Below, piece by piece: positions 33,114 to 33,797 of a stretch of 33,797 bases of DNA (within the stretch, counting starts at the first letter, position 1; each line of letters starts with the position of its first letter). Source of the DNA: Bacteroidales bacterium (GTDB lineage Bacteria; Bacteroidota; Bacteroidia; Bacteroidales; JAGONC01); contig JAGLWB010000199.1 in assembly GCA_023133655.1 (NCBI GenBank), positions 1 through 33,797 on the forward strand, written 5' to 3'. The notes under the pieces were generated by a model that searched no databases, was not told the DNA's origin, and saw nothing but the letters and a program-made list of their open reading frames with translations. The position numbers and the translations under genes were made by a program.

Positions 33114-33608
33114 CTAAATTAGTGCTTAGCCTGGTTGATTTTTGTTTAACTCTAATATCATTTTCACTGAAGTATCCCAAAAATACATCTCTATAGAATA
33201 CTTTCCAAATTCCATTACCAATTTCTTCAGCCCCAACTTGTTTTCCTATTAGACCGTTAGTTATAAACACCCAATAATATGATTTCCATCTAACAGATTC
33301 ATTCATTGTAACATTCATTACTTTAATGTGCGATGGGTAGTCATAAGATTTAATCTTTTCAGGAAAAGGAATCGATGATCTAATATGGACTTTTTTTGGT
33401 GTTTCCATGTTCAATGCCTCATGCGGTCTTATGTTATTATACTCTCTTACAAACGAGTTTGATTTTCTTTGTTGAGACCTCATATCAAATCCTGCCGGTG
33501 ATACACATTCTGCTTTTAAATCTCTATGCATTCTCTCATGCCTTCCGTTTTGTTCAGGGTGTGCAGGGTCTAAGAATACAGGCATAATTCCTAAGTCAAT
33601 AAACCAGT
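33109..33608 (-). pseudogene. IS481-like transposase, 5' part cut off by an IS21 element
   Basis: The C-terminal part (about 166 residues) of a DDE transposase: WFIDLGIMPVFLDP, then HPEQNGRHERMHRDLKAE with the catalytic Glu, followed by EYNNIRPHEAL. This motif set is typical of IS481-family integrase-core transposases. The upstream DDE residues are absent; the coding sequence breaks just before WFIDLGI, exactly where the tip of the IS21-like element begins. The frame continues into the IS21 end for 29 meaningless codons. The missing 5' part probably lies beyond the window, on the far side of the IS21 insertion. Confidence 0.85.
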
Positions 33609-33797
33609 TGTAAACAGAAAAATAAAGTAAACACTTTTTAGAAAAATAAAGGTAACACTTTTGAGTGAGTTTCAGTAAGATTTTGAGCATACTCAAAACT
33701 CTACTGAAGATGAAAATATCTCAAGCAAAACGTGTTATCATGTATTACCGAATCAAGAAGTATTTAAGTGAGGGATTAACCATATCCAAGATTAGCA
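33609..33797 (+). mobile_element. Left end of an IS21-family element (partial)
   Basis: The element appears to begin with TGTAAACAG at 33609. Two 24-bp direct repeats follow (33616-33639 and 33640-33663, 22 of 24 bases alike, shared core AGAAAAATAAAG), the multiple terminal repeats typical of IS21 ends. An IstA-like reading frame starts 47 bases later and runs off the window. The element interrupts the IS481-like transposase gene. Confidence 0.75.
33710..33797 (+). CDS. istA: IstA-like transposase, 5' end only (partial)
   Basis: The first 29 codons of a transposase gene run off the window edge. The peptide begins MKISQAKRVIMYYRIKKYL and continues SEGLTISKIS, a basic, helix-turn-helix-like N-terminus with the EGLTISKI pattern seen in IstA proteins of IS21 elements, where it forms the DNA-binding HTH. 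The call depends on the terminal repeats upstream as much as on the peptide. The catalytic domain and the IstB helper gene would lie beyond the window. Confidence 0.6.
   Translation, partial: MKISQAKRVIMYYRIKKYLSEGLTISKIS

Overview
The window reads as a piece of a Bacteroidota chromosome, probably a free-living or environmental member of the Bacteroidales/Marinilabiliales side. The signs are Bacteroidota-type -7 promoter boxes (TAnnTTTG), a menaquinone prenyltransferase, a GH3-family protein, an S46 dipeptidyl-peptidase, a bacterial GlnRS next to a GluRS, a DUF4369/TlpA lipoprotein, and many starts without a Shine-Dalgarno sequence. The species cannot be named from this sequence alone.

Bases 1-24007 are an ordinary, densely packed housekeeping region. 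In order it holds menA (-), an orphan sensor histidine kinase and hemW (+), an EEP-family hydrolase (-), a GH3 protein with a LysE-family exporter (+), a REP-like hairpin pair, an HdeD-like membrane protein (+), recJ and a MacB-type permease (-), purH and mreBCD (+), a sodium:solute symporter (-), a TlpA-like lipoprotein (+), an S46 and an M49 dipeptidyl-peptidase in one minus-strand unit, and gltX (+). Several convergent pairs nearly touch: the mreD and symporter stops are adjacent and together read TGATCA.

Bases 24008-28100 look different. glnS and folB (both -) lie between intergenic stretches filled with 7-bp tandem repeats of several sequence families (GGGAATC, AATCGAC, AAGCTGC, GGTAGCC, GGCAGTC, GAATAAC, AATAACC, CTTGAAC). 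The repeats hold strict heptad register even where one family changes into another. A decayed 3' end of a second glnS copy sits between two of these arrays. This region also has palindromic hairpins, an imperfect inverted-repeat pair, six iteron-like ~19-21 bp repeats, a perfect palindrome, and a small HTH (excisionase-like) gene.

Bases 28101-33797 are accessory DNA. An AbiEi/AbiEii type IV toxin-antitoxin pair has a palindromic operator over its promoter. After a gene-poor stretch with a possible transposase relic come two A+T-rich minus-strand genes: a protein with a C-terminal GIY-YIG nuclease domain and a protein with a HEPN-like RNNLYH motif. The window ends in nested insertion sequences, an IS481-like transposase interrupted by the left end of an IS21-family element.

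The strongest candidates for something undescribed are the multi-family heptad arrays and the GIY-YIG/HEPN-like pair in the defence-type island. Functions are assigned from motifs read by eye; no database search was run.
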